Origin: Ohtaekwangia sp.
Lineage (GTDB): Bacteria > Bacteroidota > Bacteroidia > Cytophagales > Cyclobacteriaceae
DNA: 59,400 bases
NCBI GenBank assembly: GCA_021155195.1
Contig: JAJNPV010000052.1
Coordinates: 1 to 59,400, forward strand
Direction: 5' to 3'
Part shown: piece after piece, positions 7,960 to 16,950 of the stretch
Layout: each line of letters opens with the position of its first letter
Numbering within the stretch: the stretch's first letter is position 1
Notes under the pieces: generated by a model
The model's database searches: none
What the model saw: the letters and a program-made list of their open reading frames with translations, nothing else
What the model was told of the DNA's origin: nothing
Position numbers and translations under genes: made by a program

Positions 7960-9252
7960 ATGATTGAGAAAATAATTTCATACTCTATACACAATCGTTT
8001 CATTATCCTGCTTATCGCAGCAGGCCTCTTTGGGTGGGGTTTACACTCCGTAAAGGTGAATAAGATTGATGCCATCCCTGATCTTTCTGAAAACCAGGTT
8101 ATTGTTTTCACGGAATGGATGGGACGGAGCCCGCAGATTATGGAAGATCAGGTTACTTACCCGCTCGTGACCAATCTTCAGGCCTTGCCCCAAATAAAAT
8201 ATGTTCGCGGTACATCCATGTTCGGGATGAGTTTTGTTTACGTGATCTTTGAAGATGATGTAGACGTTTACTGGGCTCGGCAACGAGTTCTTGAGCGGTT
8301 GAATTATGCATCCCGCTTATTGCCGGAAGGTGTTGTTCCAACCATTGGTCCCGATGGCACCGGTGTCGGCCATATCCTGTGGTACACACTGGAAGCACCC
8401 GGTATGGACCTTGGCGAACAACGTGCCATCCAAGACTGGTATGTAAAATTCGGGTTGCAAAATGTGCCCGGGGTAGCCGAAGTAGCTTCCTTCGGGGGAT
8501 TCGAAAAACAGTATCAGGTTACGATCAATCCCAATAAGCTTACATACTATGGTCTTTCCATCCCGCAAGTGATTCAATCCATTCGCGCCAATAACAATGA
8601 AGCTGGCGGAAGAAAGTTTGAAGTGAACGATATCGGGTATGTAATCAAGACCACCGGGTATATCAAGAGCGTTGAAGCTATTGAAATGATTCCTCTAAAA
8701 ACGGTAAACTCCATACCCGTTACGATCAAGGATGTAGCTACCGTTCAGATGACGGGCCAACTTCGTCTCGGCATTTTTGACGTCAGCGGTGAAGGTGAAG
8801 CTGTCGGGGGTATTGTCGTGATGCGCTATGGTGAAAATGCAGATGAGGTGATCAAGCGAGTAAAGAAAAAGATGGAAGAAGTAGCCAAGGGGTTTCCCAA
8901 AGGCATGAAATTCAATCTTGCCTACGATCGTAGCGAGTTAATCGAGGAGTCTGTTTCTTCCATTAAGAAAACGCTAATTGAAGAAATGATCGTGGTTTCA
9001 CTGGTGGTGATCATCTTCCTGTTCCACTGGCGTAGTGCGTTGAGCATCATCATACAGATACCCATTACACTGGCCACGGCCTTCATTCTGCTAAATATGT
9101 TCAACATTTCATCCAACATCATGTCGCTGACAGGCATTGCACTGGCTATCGGTGTGATTGTAGACAACGGTATCATCATGTCAGAAAATGCCTACAAGCA
9201 TCTTTCTCAACGCTATGCCGAAGTAATGGCTAAGAAATCCGGTAACCCTTAA
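7960..9252 (+). CDS. cusA: CusA/CzcA-type heavy-metal RND efflux pump, N-terminal part
   Basis: 430 residues matching the first part of CusA/CzcA pumps. It contains the first transmembrane helix (SIHNRFIILLIAAGLFGWG), the porter region, and transmembrane helices 2-4 ending in GIALAIGVIVDNGIIMSENA, whose Asp belongs to the proton relay of helix 4. These pumps, as trimers with an adaptor and TolC-like channel, export Cu(I)/Ag(I) or divalent metals. The frame ends at TAA 9250-9252 in the cytoplasmic loop after helix 4. The same frame continues downstream as the C-terminal part, so a normal pump of about 1,080 residues is split by a single stop codon. Either it works as two polypeptides or it is a recent nonsense mutation or sequencing error. 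Confidence 0.85.
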   Translation: MIEKIISYSIHNRFIILLIAAGLFGWGLHSVKVNKIDAIPDLSENQVIVFTEWMGRSPQIMEDQVTYPLVTNLQALPQIKYVRGTSMFGMSFVYVIFEDDVDVYWARQRVLERLNYASRLLPEGVVPTIGPDGTGVGHILWYTLEAPGMDLGEQRAIQDWYVKFGLQNVPGVAEVASFGGFEKQYQVTINPNKLTYYGLSIPQVIQSIRANNNEAGGRKFEVNDIGYVIKTTGYIKSVEAIEMIPLKTVNSIPVTIKDVATVQMTGQLRLGIFDVSGEGEAVGGIVVMRYGENADEVIKRVKKKMEEVAKGFPKGMKFNLAYDRSELIEESVSSIKKTLIEEMIVVSLVVIIFLFHWRSALSIIIQIPITLATAFILLNMFNISSNIMSLTGIALAIGVIVDNGIIMSENAYKHLSQRYAEVMAKKSGNP

Positions 9253-9264
9253 AATTTGAATCTC

Positions 9265-11202
9265 ATGAAATTATTTAAAATATTCTCACGCAAAAAAGAA
9301 GAGCCTTGGATAACTGAAGAAGAGCGGATTGCAATTATTGAAAAATCCAGCAAGCAGGTTTCACGCGGGGTTTTCTATTCAACGATCATTATCATCACCT
9401 CTTTTCTGCCTGTGTTCATGTTGACGGGGCAGGAAGGTAAGTTATTTAGCCCGCTTGCCTACACTAAGACGTTTATTCTGGTGGTTGATGCACTGCTTGT
9501 AATAACACTTGCTCCGGTGTTGATCTCCTTTTTCATGAAAGGGAAATTCAAAGACGAGAACTCGAATCCTGTTAACCGGATATTGGAACGCGTTTATGAA
9601 CCGATTATCCGCTGGTGTATTAAATGGCGAAAGACCACCATTGGAATTAACATCGCAGCACTGGTTATCAGTATTCCCTTGATCACCAGCCTGGGCTCAG
9701 AATTTATGCCTCCGCTTGATGAGCAATCCATTCTGTTCATGCCCGTTACGCTTCCGGACATATCGAATGCAGAGGCAAAAAGAATTCTGCAGGTACAAGA
9801 TAAACTGATTCACTCTGTTCCAGAAGTGGACAAAGTATTAGGGAAAGCAGGTCGCGCCAGCACAGCTACCGACAATTCGCCCATTAGCATGATCGAAACA
9901 ATTATCATGCTCAAGCCAAAAAGCGAGTGGCGTCCGGGGATAACGAAAAAAGATATCGTTAATGAATTGGATGCCAAACTGCAAATTCCCGGAGTGGTTA
10001 ACGGATGGACACAACCCATTATTAACCGCATCAATATGTTGGCCACTGGAGTTCGCACCGATGTAGGTGTGAAGGTGTATGGTCAGAATCTCGATACGAT
10101 CTATGCCGTTTCTGAAAAAGTTAAGACAGCCCTGGAAGGAATTCCCGGAGTGAAAGACCTTTATGTTGAGCCCATCACAGGAGGCAAGTACCTTGTCATT
10201 GATATTAAACGCGAAGAGATTGGGCGTTATGGCCTTAACATAGATGATGTGAACATGATGGTAGAATCCGCTATTGGAGGTACACCCATCACACGCACGA
10301 TTGAAGGCCGTCAACGTTTTTCAGTGAATGTACGGTTGGCACAAGACTACCGGAACAGTCTGGATCAACTTAAACGTATTCCGGTTCAAACACCAGCATT
10401 GGGTACGATCCCGTTATCGGATGTAGCTGACCTTCGGTTTGAAGATGGACCACCTATGATCAATTCAGAAAATGCCATGTTGCGCGGGGCAGTACTTTTT
10501 AATGTGCGCGACCGTGACCTGGGCAGCACAGTACAAGAAGCTATTGACAAATTAAACAGTGACCTCTCAAGCCTGCCCAATGGATATTATATTGAATGGA
10601 GCGGTCAGTACGAAAATCTTATACGAAGCAAGAAAACATTAACGTTGATTGCTCCCATTGTTTTTATCATCATATTCCTCTCGCTCTACTTCGCTTTCCA
10701 TTCCATTCGCGAGGCATTCTTTAGTTTGATCACTGTGCCCTTCGCGCTTATTGGAGGGGCCTACATAATTTATTTCTGGGGTGTCCACTTATCGGTAGCC
10801 GTAGCGGTTGGATTCATTGCCCTGTTTGGTATTGCCGTAGAGACTGGTGTTGTGATGGTAATCTATCTTAACGATGCGATGAGGCAACTGGTGGAGTTAA
10901 GAGGCAACTCGCGCGAAACCATTTCAATGACTGAATTGAAGGAATATGTGATTGCCGGAGCGGCAAAACGCCTAAGACCAAAACTGATGACTGTATCCGT
11001 TGCTCTATTTGGACTGGTACCGGTATTGTGGGCTACCGGTGTAGGCAGCGATGTGATGCAACCCATTGTGCTGCCCATGATCGGAGGCGTGCTAACATCT
11101 TCTACCCACATCCTTTTAGTAACGCCATTGATCTTTTTGATGACCAAAGAATATGAGCTTAAGAAATTCGGAAAACTTGAAATCCATGAAACCAAACACT
11201 AA
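9265..11202 (+). CDS. cusA: CusA/CzcA-type heavy-metal RND efflux pump, C-terminal part
   Basis: Continues the pump from the loop after helix 4, in the same frame as the N-terminal part. Recognisable blocks are SKQVSRGVFYSTIIIITSFL (helix 5), LTGQEGKLFSPLAYTKTF, MPPLDEQSILFMPVTLP, and the C-terminal helices with FALIGGAYIIYFWGVHLSVA. The first ATG after the TAA is at 9265, 12 bases downstream, close enough for translational restart; an in-frame TTG lies at 9256. The final 17 bases overlap the outer-membrane factor gene. With the N-terminal part, the length fits the family. Confidence 0.85.
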   Translation: MKLFKIFSRKKEEPWITEEERIAIIEKSSKQVSRGVFYSTIIIITSFLPVFMLTGQEGKLFSPLAYTKTFILVVDALLVITLAPVLISFFMKGKFKDENSNPVNRILERVYEPIIRWCIKWRKTTIGINIAALVISIPLITSLGSEFMPPLDEQSILFMPVTLPDISNAEAKRILQVQDKLIHSVPEVDKVLGKAGRASTATDNSPISMIETIIMLKPKSEWRPGITKKDIVNELDAKLQIPGVVNGWTQPIINRINMLATGVRTDVGVKVYGQNLDTIYAVSEKVKTALEGIPGVKDLYVEPITGGKYLVIDIKREEIGRYGLNIDDVNMMVESAIGGTPITRTIEGRQRFSVNVRLAQDYRNSLDQLKRIPVQTPALGTIPLSDVADLRFEDGPPMINSENAMLRGAVLFNVRDRDLGSTVQEAIDKLNSDLSSLPNGYYIEWSGQYENLIRSKKTLTLIAPIVFIIIFLSLYFAFHSIREAFFSLITVPFALIGGAYIIYFWGVHLSVAVAVGFIALFGIAVETGVVMVIYLNDAMRQLVELRGNSRETISMTELKEYVIAGAAKRLRPKLMTVSVALFGLVPVLWATGVGSDVMQPIVLPMIGGVLTSSTHILLVTPLIFLMTKEYELKKFGKLEIHETKH

Positions 11203-12439
11203 AACAATAGCCTTTGCATTGATCGCTGTTCTGAGCAGCTATGCCGCCCACTCGCAGCAACGCTTGAAGCTTGATAGTATTCTCTCCGCGATCAAACAAA
11301 ACAGCCCCATGCTGCAGGAGTACCGATATAAAGCAGAAGCACTCAATGAAATTTCCAAAGGAGCAAAAAGTTGGATGGCTCCTATGGTGGGATTGGGCAC
11401 TTTCATGACTCCTTATCCCGGCCAGATGGTGATGGATGAAAGGGATAAAGGATCAATCATGATCTCCGCTGAACAATCCATCCCCAATCCGGCAAAACTG
11501 AGGGCCAATCAGCAGTTACTCTCCTCAAAAGCTGCCATTGAAGAGGCCGCAGGTTCATACACATTCAACGAACTGAGGTCGCAGGCAAAAACAGCATTTT
11601 ATGATTGGTTTGTTTTGGAAAAGAAGCTGCTGATCCTTCGCGAGAATCAGGAGATCATCCAACTCATGTTCAACATTGCCAAGGCGAGGTATCCCTATAA
11701 CCAAAGTCCGTTAGGTAACAGCTTTAAGGCTGAAGGACGATTGCATGAAGTCGAGAATATGATCTTCATGACGGAAAATGAAATCATTCAGAAAAACATT
11801 GCACTCAATGCATTGATGAACCTGCCCAAAGATGTTCGCTTTGCCATCGATACCGTCTTCCGGGACTTTGATCCGGTAGAACTTGCTGTAGACACTACGT
11901 TACTGGCAAACAGCCGAAGCGATATACGGCAACTCAATAACACCATTCAGTCGATGCGTTATGCCGTGAAGTTGGAAGGCTATCAGGCCAAGCCGGACTT
12001 TAGAATCCGATATAACCACATGGCTCCATTGGGGCAGATGATGCCCAGCGCGTATACAATTGAAGGCATGGTTTCCATTCCTATTGCTCCGTGGTCTTCG
12101 AAAATGTACAAGGCAAACGTGCGAGGTATGAATCTCCAAATTGAAGCGATGAAACGTGGGCGCGAAGCTATTCTGAACGAAGCACAAGGAATGGCTGCGG
12201 GAATGGCATGGGAAATACAAACCACCAGAAAGCAACTGGACAACTACGAGCAAAAAATTATTCCGGCACTTGAAAGAAACTACGAGACCGTAATGCTGGC
12301 ATACGAAGAGAACCGCGAGGAATTGCCTTTTGTAATTGATGCGTACGAAGCCCTCATCATGGCACAAACCCAATACTTAGATGTGATGAGGAGATATTAT
12401 CAAATGATCGTGAGTTATGAAAAACAATTGGAAAAATAG
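11186..12439 (+). CDS. TolC-family outer membrane efflux protein
   Basis: A 417-residue protein with a signal peptide ending near AHSQ and long amphipathic helices. The LDSILSAIKQNSPMLQEYRYKAEAL segment is typical of the first OEP domain; the second repeat has LERNYETVMLAYEENREELPF. It is the likely outer-membrane channel (CusC role) for the adjacent pump. The start is placed at ATG 11186, where a signal peptide begins; an upstream in-frame ATG at 11153 lies deep inside the pump gene. The gene overlaps the pump by 17 bases and is followed one base later by the adaptor gene. Confidence 0.85.
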   Translation: MKPNTKTIAFALIAVLSSYAAHSQQRLKLDSILSAIKQNSPMLQEYRYKAEALNEISKGAKSWMAPMVGLGTFMTPYPGQMVMDERDKGSIMISAEQSIPNPAKLRANQQLLSSKAAIEEAAGSYTFNELRSQAKTAFYDWFVLEKKLLILRENQEIIQLMFNIAKARYPYNQSPLGNSFKAEGRLHEVENMIFMTENEIIQKNIALNALMNLPKDVRFAIDTVFRDFDPVELAVDTTLLANSRSDIRQLNNTIQSMRYAVKLEGYQAKPDFRIRYNHMAPLGQMMPSAYTIEGMVSIPIAPWSSKMYKANVRGMNLQIEAMKRGREAILNEAQGMAAGMAWEIQTTRKQLDNYEQKIIPALERNYETVMLAYEENREELPFVIDAYEALIMAQTQYLDVMRRYYQMIVSYEKQLEK

Positions 12440-12440
12440 T

Positions 12441-13787
12441 ATGCAGCGTGCAATAGATAAAACTCTGAAAGCATTCGCCCTGCTAATCCTCATGCTGGGT
12501 TTGATTGTCGCGTGCAATTCAGAAAAAGAAAAACAGGTGCATGTTCACGATGAATATACCTGCCCCATGCACCCCCAGATAACTCAGGATAAACCAGGGA
12601 CTTGTCCCATCTGTGGAATGGATTTAGTAAAGAAGTCTGGCGCTGTGCAATCAGTGGCCGTATCTGAGGAAATGAGAGATCTGATCAAGCCTACCAACAG
12701 CTCTGTGGTAGCTGCTATTGAAACGATTCGGCCTGAAAGAAAAACATTGCCCGTAAATGTCACAGCCCCGGGAGTAGTCAGTTACGATACCCGTAAAACC
12801 TACTCGGTGCCGGTGCGCTTTGGCGGACGCATTGAAAAGCTTTATCTGAAGTACAACTACCAGCCCGTGCGGAAAGGCCAGGTGATCATGGAGGTATATA
12901 GCCCGGAATTGATTACTGCCCAACGGGAGTTACTCTACGTGGCGAGCCAGCATAAGGAACATATAGAAATCATCGAGTCTGCAAAACAGAAACTACAATT
13001 ACTGGGACTTACTAACGAACAAATCGAGAACATTATCAAGACCGGAAAAGAGTCTTTTGCTTTCCCGGTGTTCAGCCCTTACTCCGGATATATCGTGGAG
13101 TCAAACATAGCTCTCCCTGAGGTCAGCACGGCAAGTGGTGCATCATCCACATCCATGGGCGGGGGTGGAATGAATAAAAAATCAGGAGGCGCTATGGGTG
13201 GAGGGGTGCAACCCAACAATGCAATGAATACGGCAAATTCATCACCGGCTATGGGCGGACAATTTTCAATTCGCGAAGGCATGTATCTGACCACAGGTCA
13301 AAGTCTCTTCAAAGTGGTAGATGGTACTCGCCTTTGGGCTGAACTTTATTTTCCTGCCAAGGAAGGTGCGCAGATCAGAAAGGGTGTGCTCATTGAACTC
13401 CACGTTAAAGGTACACAGGAAACGATTCGAGCAAAGGTGGACTTTATTCAGCCATTTTTTAGCGAAGGCAAACAATTCCTGCAAGTTAGGTCCTATATCA
13501 ATGCTAACGTCAATGAAATCCGTGTTGGACAACTTTTAACGGCTCATGTTACTGAGACACATAGCCAGGCACTGTGGATCCCGAAAAAGGCAATCCTTGA
13601 TCTTGGAGTTCAGCAAATAGTTTTCATCAAAGAGAAGGCAACCTACATTCCTTTTAAAGTAAAAACAGGATTGGAGACGAATGGCTGGATCGAAATTACC
13701 GAAGGGTTAGATGAATCGGTGGAGATTGCCGCCAATGCTCAATACCTGGTAGACAGCGAGAGTTTTATAAAAGTAATTAACCCATAA
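12441..13787 (+). CDS. cusB: RND periplasmic adaptor (CusB-like) with N-terminal HMBD
   Basis: A 448-residue lipoprotein (lipobox ending IVAC near residue 25). It starts with an HMBD heavy-metal-binding domain, YTCPMHPQI plus GTCPICGMDL. The membrane-fusion core follows: a barrel-sandwich hybrid (RFGGRIEKLYLKYNYQPVRK), a hairpin, and an insertion rich in Gly, Met and Ser at about residues 232-275. Such adaptors join the RND pump to the outer-membrane channel and hand metal to it. The chosen ATG lies one base after the TolC stop (TAGTATG). An ATG at 12417 would also be in frame, but gives a worse signal peptide. Confidence 0.85.
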   Translation: MQRAIDKTLKAFALLILMLGLIVACNSEKEKQVHVHDEYTCPMHPQITQDKPGTCPICGMDLVKKSGAVQSVAVSEEMRDLIKPTNSSVVAAIETIRPERKTLPVNVTAPGVVSYDTRKTYSVPVRFGGRIEKLYLKYNYQPVRKGQVIMEVYSPELITAQRELLYVASQHKEHIEIIESAKQKLQLLGLTNEQIENIIKTGKESFAFPVFSPYSGYIVESNIALPEVSTASGASSTSMGGGGMNKKSGGAMGGGVQPNNAMNTANSSPAMGGQFSIREGMYLTTGQSLFKVVDGTRLWAELYFPAKEGAQIRKGVLIELHVKGTQETIRAKVDFIQPFFSEGKQFLQVRSYINANVNEIRVGQLLTAHVTETHSQALWIPKKAILDLGVQQIVFIKEKATYIPFKVKTGLETNGWIEITEGLDESVEIAANAQYLVDSESFIKVINP

Positions 13788-13792
13788 CAACG

Positions 13793-15496
13793 ATGAAAAC
13801 TACAATCCAATATTTAGTTGTTAGTATCATCATACTACTGACGGGATGCAAAGGAAAAAACAACAGCGGTCAGTCTTCTGAAATAAAACAAACCTATACG
13901 TGCCCCATGCACCCACAGATCGTGCAGGATAAACCCGGGACATGTCCAATCTGCGGAATGGATTTGGTGGCGGTGAATGCAGGGGGAGATAAGTCAGAGG
14001 TTACGCTCAGCGAAAGTCAGATAGAACTTGCCAATATTACCGTCCAACGGGTGTCAGTTCAGGAAATCGGAAACAGCATACTCCTGAACGGCCGTCTCCG
14101 TGCTGACGAGACACAGACGGAAGTTGTGAGCACACGAGTTCCGGGCAGGATTGACAAACTCTTCATCAAAGAGACAGGCGTTCCAATAAATCAAGGTCAA
14201 CTGATTTATGAAATTTACAGTGAACAACTGCTCACCTATCAGAATGAATATTTACTCGCTCTCGCACAATCCCAATCCATCGACAATAAGCGCTACTCTT
14301 CTTACCTGGAAGCTTCCAGGAAGAAGTTATGGTTGTATGGAATGACGGAACACCAGATTGAAGAACTGTCCAAATCGAAAACCACCAATCCTCGAATACA
14401 ATTTGTCGCACCTGCCTCTGGAATTATAACGGAAATACCTGTGGCAGAGGGACAATATGTTACTGAGGGTGCAGCCATTTATCGTTTAGAAAAACTTAGT
14501 AAACTCTGGGTCGAAGCGGAAATGTATCCACGGGAAGCATCGCTGATAAAATTGGGCGACCGCATAACCATTTATGTCAACGGATTCGAGAATCAACCTA
14601 TTGAAAGCAAAGTCATCTTTCTCTCCCCGGAATACAGGCAGTCCAGCCAGATTTTTGTATTACGCGCTTCACTTACCAATACCGATTATCGCTTTGTGCC
14701 CGGCATGCAGGCGGAGATTGTTTTCGAGCACTCAAAAAAGAAAGCACTGACTTTACCTGCGGATGCTGTCATACGCGAAGAACTGGGTAATCATGTGTAT
14801 AAGAAAACAGGCATTGGTAAGTACAGGCCACAAATGATTACCACCGGGCTGGAGAATTTTAACAAAGTTGAAATTACCAGTGGTTTGGAAGAAGGAGATT
14901 CAATTGTTGCAACAGGTGCCTACCTGCTTTATAGCGAGATCGTATTGAAAAAGGGAGTTAACCCTATGGCTGGTCATAATCATGACCACATTGTAACACC
15001 GACAGGTTCTGCAAAGCCGAGTACAAAGAAAGAAGAGACAGTTGCTGTGGATAGAGCATTTTCACAACAACTCAAAGACTTGCTAGCACCTTATCTCAAA
15101 ATAGAAGATGCGTTGGTATCATCGGACGCCAAGTCCGCTTCTGATCAAACAAGTGCTTTCAATACTGCTTTGAAGAATGTGGACATGGGACTGGTAAATG
15201 GAGATGCTCATATAAAATGGATGGAGCAGTTGAAAAGTATGGAGACTGCTTCCAAACTTATTTCGTCAACCCGGGATGTAGAGATTCAACGTGCGGCTTT
15301 TTCTCAACTCACGAATGCTTTTTATTCATCTATTAAAACTTTCGGAGTGGAGGGACTTGATGCGTACTACCAGTTTTGTCCAATGGCATTCGATAACAAA
15401 GGTGCCTTTTGGATCAGCGGTGAAAAGGAAATAAGCAATCCCTATTTCGGTGATAAGATGCTGCGATGTGGTGAAACAAAAGAGACTTTAAAATAA
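13793..15496 (+). CDS. Second RND periplasmic adaptor with HMBD and C-terminal DUF3347
   Basis: A 567-residue lipoprotein (LLTGC lipobox). It has an HMBD at about residues 34-60 (YTCPMHPQIV, GTCPICGMDL), a CusB-type adaptor core (about 70-385), a His-rich linker (AGHNHDH) and a C-terminal DUF3347 domain (about 415-567) ending QFCPMAFDN, GAFWISGEKEI, NPYFGDKMLRCGE. DUF3347 is a helical domain common on copper-efflux adaptors and probably binds copper through its Cys/Met motifs. It follows the first adaptor by 5 bases. Two adaptors for one pump suggest a mixed hexamer or a second, distant pump. Confidence 0.85.
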   Translation: MKTTIQYLVVSIIILLTGCKGKNNSGQSSEIKQTYTCPMHPQIVQDKPGTCPICGMDLVAVNAGGDKSEVTLSESQIELANITVQRVSVQEIGNSILLNGRLRADETQTEVVSTRVPGRIDKLFIKETGVPINQGQLIYEIYSEQLLTYQNEYLLALAQSQSIDNKRYSSYLEASRKKLWLYGMTEHQIEELSKSKTTNPRIQFVAPASGIITEIPVAEGQYVTEGAAIYRLEKLSKLWVEAEMYPREASLIKLGDRITIYVNGFENQPIESKVIFLSPEYRQSSQIFVLRASLTNTDYRFVPGMQAEIVFEHSKKKALTLPADAVIREELGNHVYKKTGIGKYRPQMITTGLENFNKVEITSGLEEGDSIVATGAYLLYSEIVLKKGVNPMAGHNHDHIVTPTGSAKPSTKKEETVAVDRAFSQQLKDLLAPYLKIEDALVSSDAKSASDQTSAFNTALKNVDMGLVNGDAHIKWMEQLKSMETASKLISSTRDVEIQRAAFSQLTNAFYSSIKTFGVEGLDAYYQFCPMAFDNKGAFWISGEKEISNPYFGDKMLRCGETKETLK

Positions 15497-15500
15497 AGTT

Positions 15501-15638
15501 ATGGCAAAACCTTGTTGCGAAAATGGCAATCTTAAGCCACCTCCAGTTTGGAAAGTATGGTCAAGACGAATAGTCTATGCTATCCTGATCGGAATTGTAT
15601 TGTTTGTTCTTTGGAGTCAATTCATGCATAATCAATAA
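15501..15638 (+). CDS. 45-residue single-span protein with N-terminal Cys-Cys motif
   Basis: Starts 4 bases after the second adaptor gene. It encodes MAKPCCENGNLKPPP, then WKVWSRR and one hydrophobic helix (IVYAILIGIVLFVLW) with a short polar tail. The layout and size match the protein at 7087-7221, and the two bracket the pump, channel and adaptor genes. The dicysteine near the N-terminus could bind Cu(I) at the inner face of the membrane. Function is unknown. The pair of copies and the tight operon spacing support a real gene. Confidence 0.7.
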   Translation: MAKPCCENGNLKPPPVWKVWSRRIVYAILIGIVLFVLWSQFMHNQ

Positions 15639-15649
15639 CCAATAGTAAA

Positions 15650-16315
15650 ATGACAGAAAACAAAAACTATATACCTGCATTAAAGTACGACTGGCTTACA
15701 AAAGTCTATGACCCCGTATTACAGTTTACCATGCCAGAGCGGAAATTTAAGTCCGCCTTGATCCGGCAAATGGAGATCAAACCCAATGACCAGATTCTCG
15801 ATTTTGGTTGCGGCTCGCTTACGCTCTCCATCATGGCGGCTCAGAGACATCCGCACGCACACTTTTTTGGTGTGGACATCGATGCAAAAATTATATCCAT
15901 TGCGAGACAGAAACTTTTCAACACGAACCTGTCCATTGATGTGCAACAATACGATGGCAGCAAACTGCCTTACCCGGACAACTCGTTCGATTATGTAATG
16001 TCAAGCCTGGTGTTTCATCACCTCACGCTGCGCCAGAAATATTTTGCGTTGGAAGAAATCCGCAGAGTGCTTAAGCCTTCCGGAGAATTTCACATAGCAG
16101 ATTTTGGCAAACCGGCTGGTGCCCTGCAGAGGGTAGGATTTTATGCCGTTCAACTTTTGGATGGATTTCAGACAACGACTGATAACGTTGAGAATTTGTT
16201 AGCCAAAGCCATCAAAGAAACTTTTCAAAAGGCAGAAGAGACTGCGCATTTTAAGTCGATGGTCGGCACGGTTAGACTTACTAAGGCAAGAAAAACAAAC
16301 CACACGATACTATAA
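15650..16315 (+). CDS. Class I SAM-dependent methyltransferase
   Basis: A 221-residue protein with the Rossmann-type SAM site ILDFGCGSLTLSIMAA (motif I), FFGVDIDAKII (motif II) and PYPDNSFDYVMSSLVFHHL (motif IV region). The overall form is like UbiE/COQ5 or ArsM-type enzymes, but the conserved cysteines of arsenite methylation are not obvious. Substrate cannot be assigned. It lies 11 bases after the Cys-Cys microprotein and 28 bases before a DUF3347 gene, so it belongs to the copper operon by position. Confidence 0.8.
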   Translation: MTENKNYIPALKYDWLTKVYDPVLQFTMPERKFKSALIRQMEIKPNDQILDFGCGSLTLSIMAAQRHPHAHFFGVDIDAKIISIARQKLFNTNLSIDVQQYDGSKLPYPDNSFDYVMSSLVFHHLTLRQKYFALEEIRRVLKPSGEFHIADFGKPAGALQRVGFYAVQLLDGFQTTTDNVENLLAKAIKETFQKAEETAHFKSMVGTVRLTKARKTNHTIL

Positions 16316-16343
16316 TTAATTAACTATTAAATCACATAGCAAC

Positions 16344-16853
16344 ATGAAAACAAAAATGATGATGCTCATCCTGGTTCTAGGCAGTTGGGGAGCTTTTGCA
16401 CAACACGATCATCCCGGTCATGATCAGAAGAAGACTGACCAAACAATGGTCATGTTCAAGGATCCCAAACTGGGCAAAGCGTATGAACATTACATTCATG
16501 TGAAGAACTCTTTGGTAGCCTCAGATAGTGAGAAAGCCAAGACTGGTGCCATTGAATTGAATAAAGCATTAAAGGATGCCAAAGCCTCGGCAGCCTCTAT
16601 CGAAGCGGCTACGAAATTGGCAAATACCGCTGATCTCGAAGAGCAACGCAAATTGTTCAGCACACTTAGTAACGAAATGGCCACATTGGTAAAGGACGGA
16701 AAGTTGTCAATGGGTATGCTTTATCTTGAGTACTGCCCCATGGCGAACAATAATAGTGGCGCCTATTGGCTCTCCAACGAAAAGGAAATTAAGAATCCTT
16801 ATTTCGGAGACAAAATGCTGAAATGCGGCAGTGTAAAAGAAATGATTCACTAA
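16344..16853 (+). CDS. Secreted DUF3347 protein
   Basis: A 169-residue protein with a signal peptide ending AFAQ. The mature part begins with a His motif (HDHPGHDQ), followed by one DUF3347 domain. The domain ends with EYCPMANNNSGAYWLSNEKE and NPYFGDKMLKCG, nearly the same as the C-terminus of the second adaptor and of the protein at 18929. It is probably a free periplasmic copper-binding helper equivalent to the adaptor's C-terminal domain. Confidence 0.85.
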   Translation: MKTKMMMLILVLGSWGAFAQHDHPGHDQKKTDQTMVMFKDPKLGKAYEHYIHVKNSLVASDSEKAKTGAIELNKALKDAKASAASIEAATKLANTADLEEQRKLFSTLSNEMATLVKDGKLSMGMLYLEYCPMANNNSGAYWLSNEKEIKNPYFGDKMLKCGSVKEMIH

Positions 16854-16950
16854 TAGCGGGTGGAGCGATGAGACGGAGTAAACGCAAATTGAAACGTCTC
16901 GCTCAACTCATGGATTGTTGATCGTTAAAAAAGTATTTTCTATAAGGGTT

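Noticed and set aside
16863..16906. GAGACG/CGTCTC inverted repeat as a terminator after the DUF3347 gene
   Set aside because: No T-run follows and the arms have a bulge; not enough to call a terminator.
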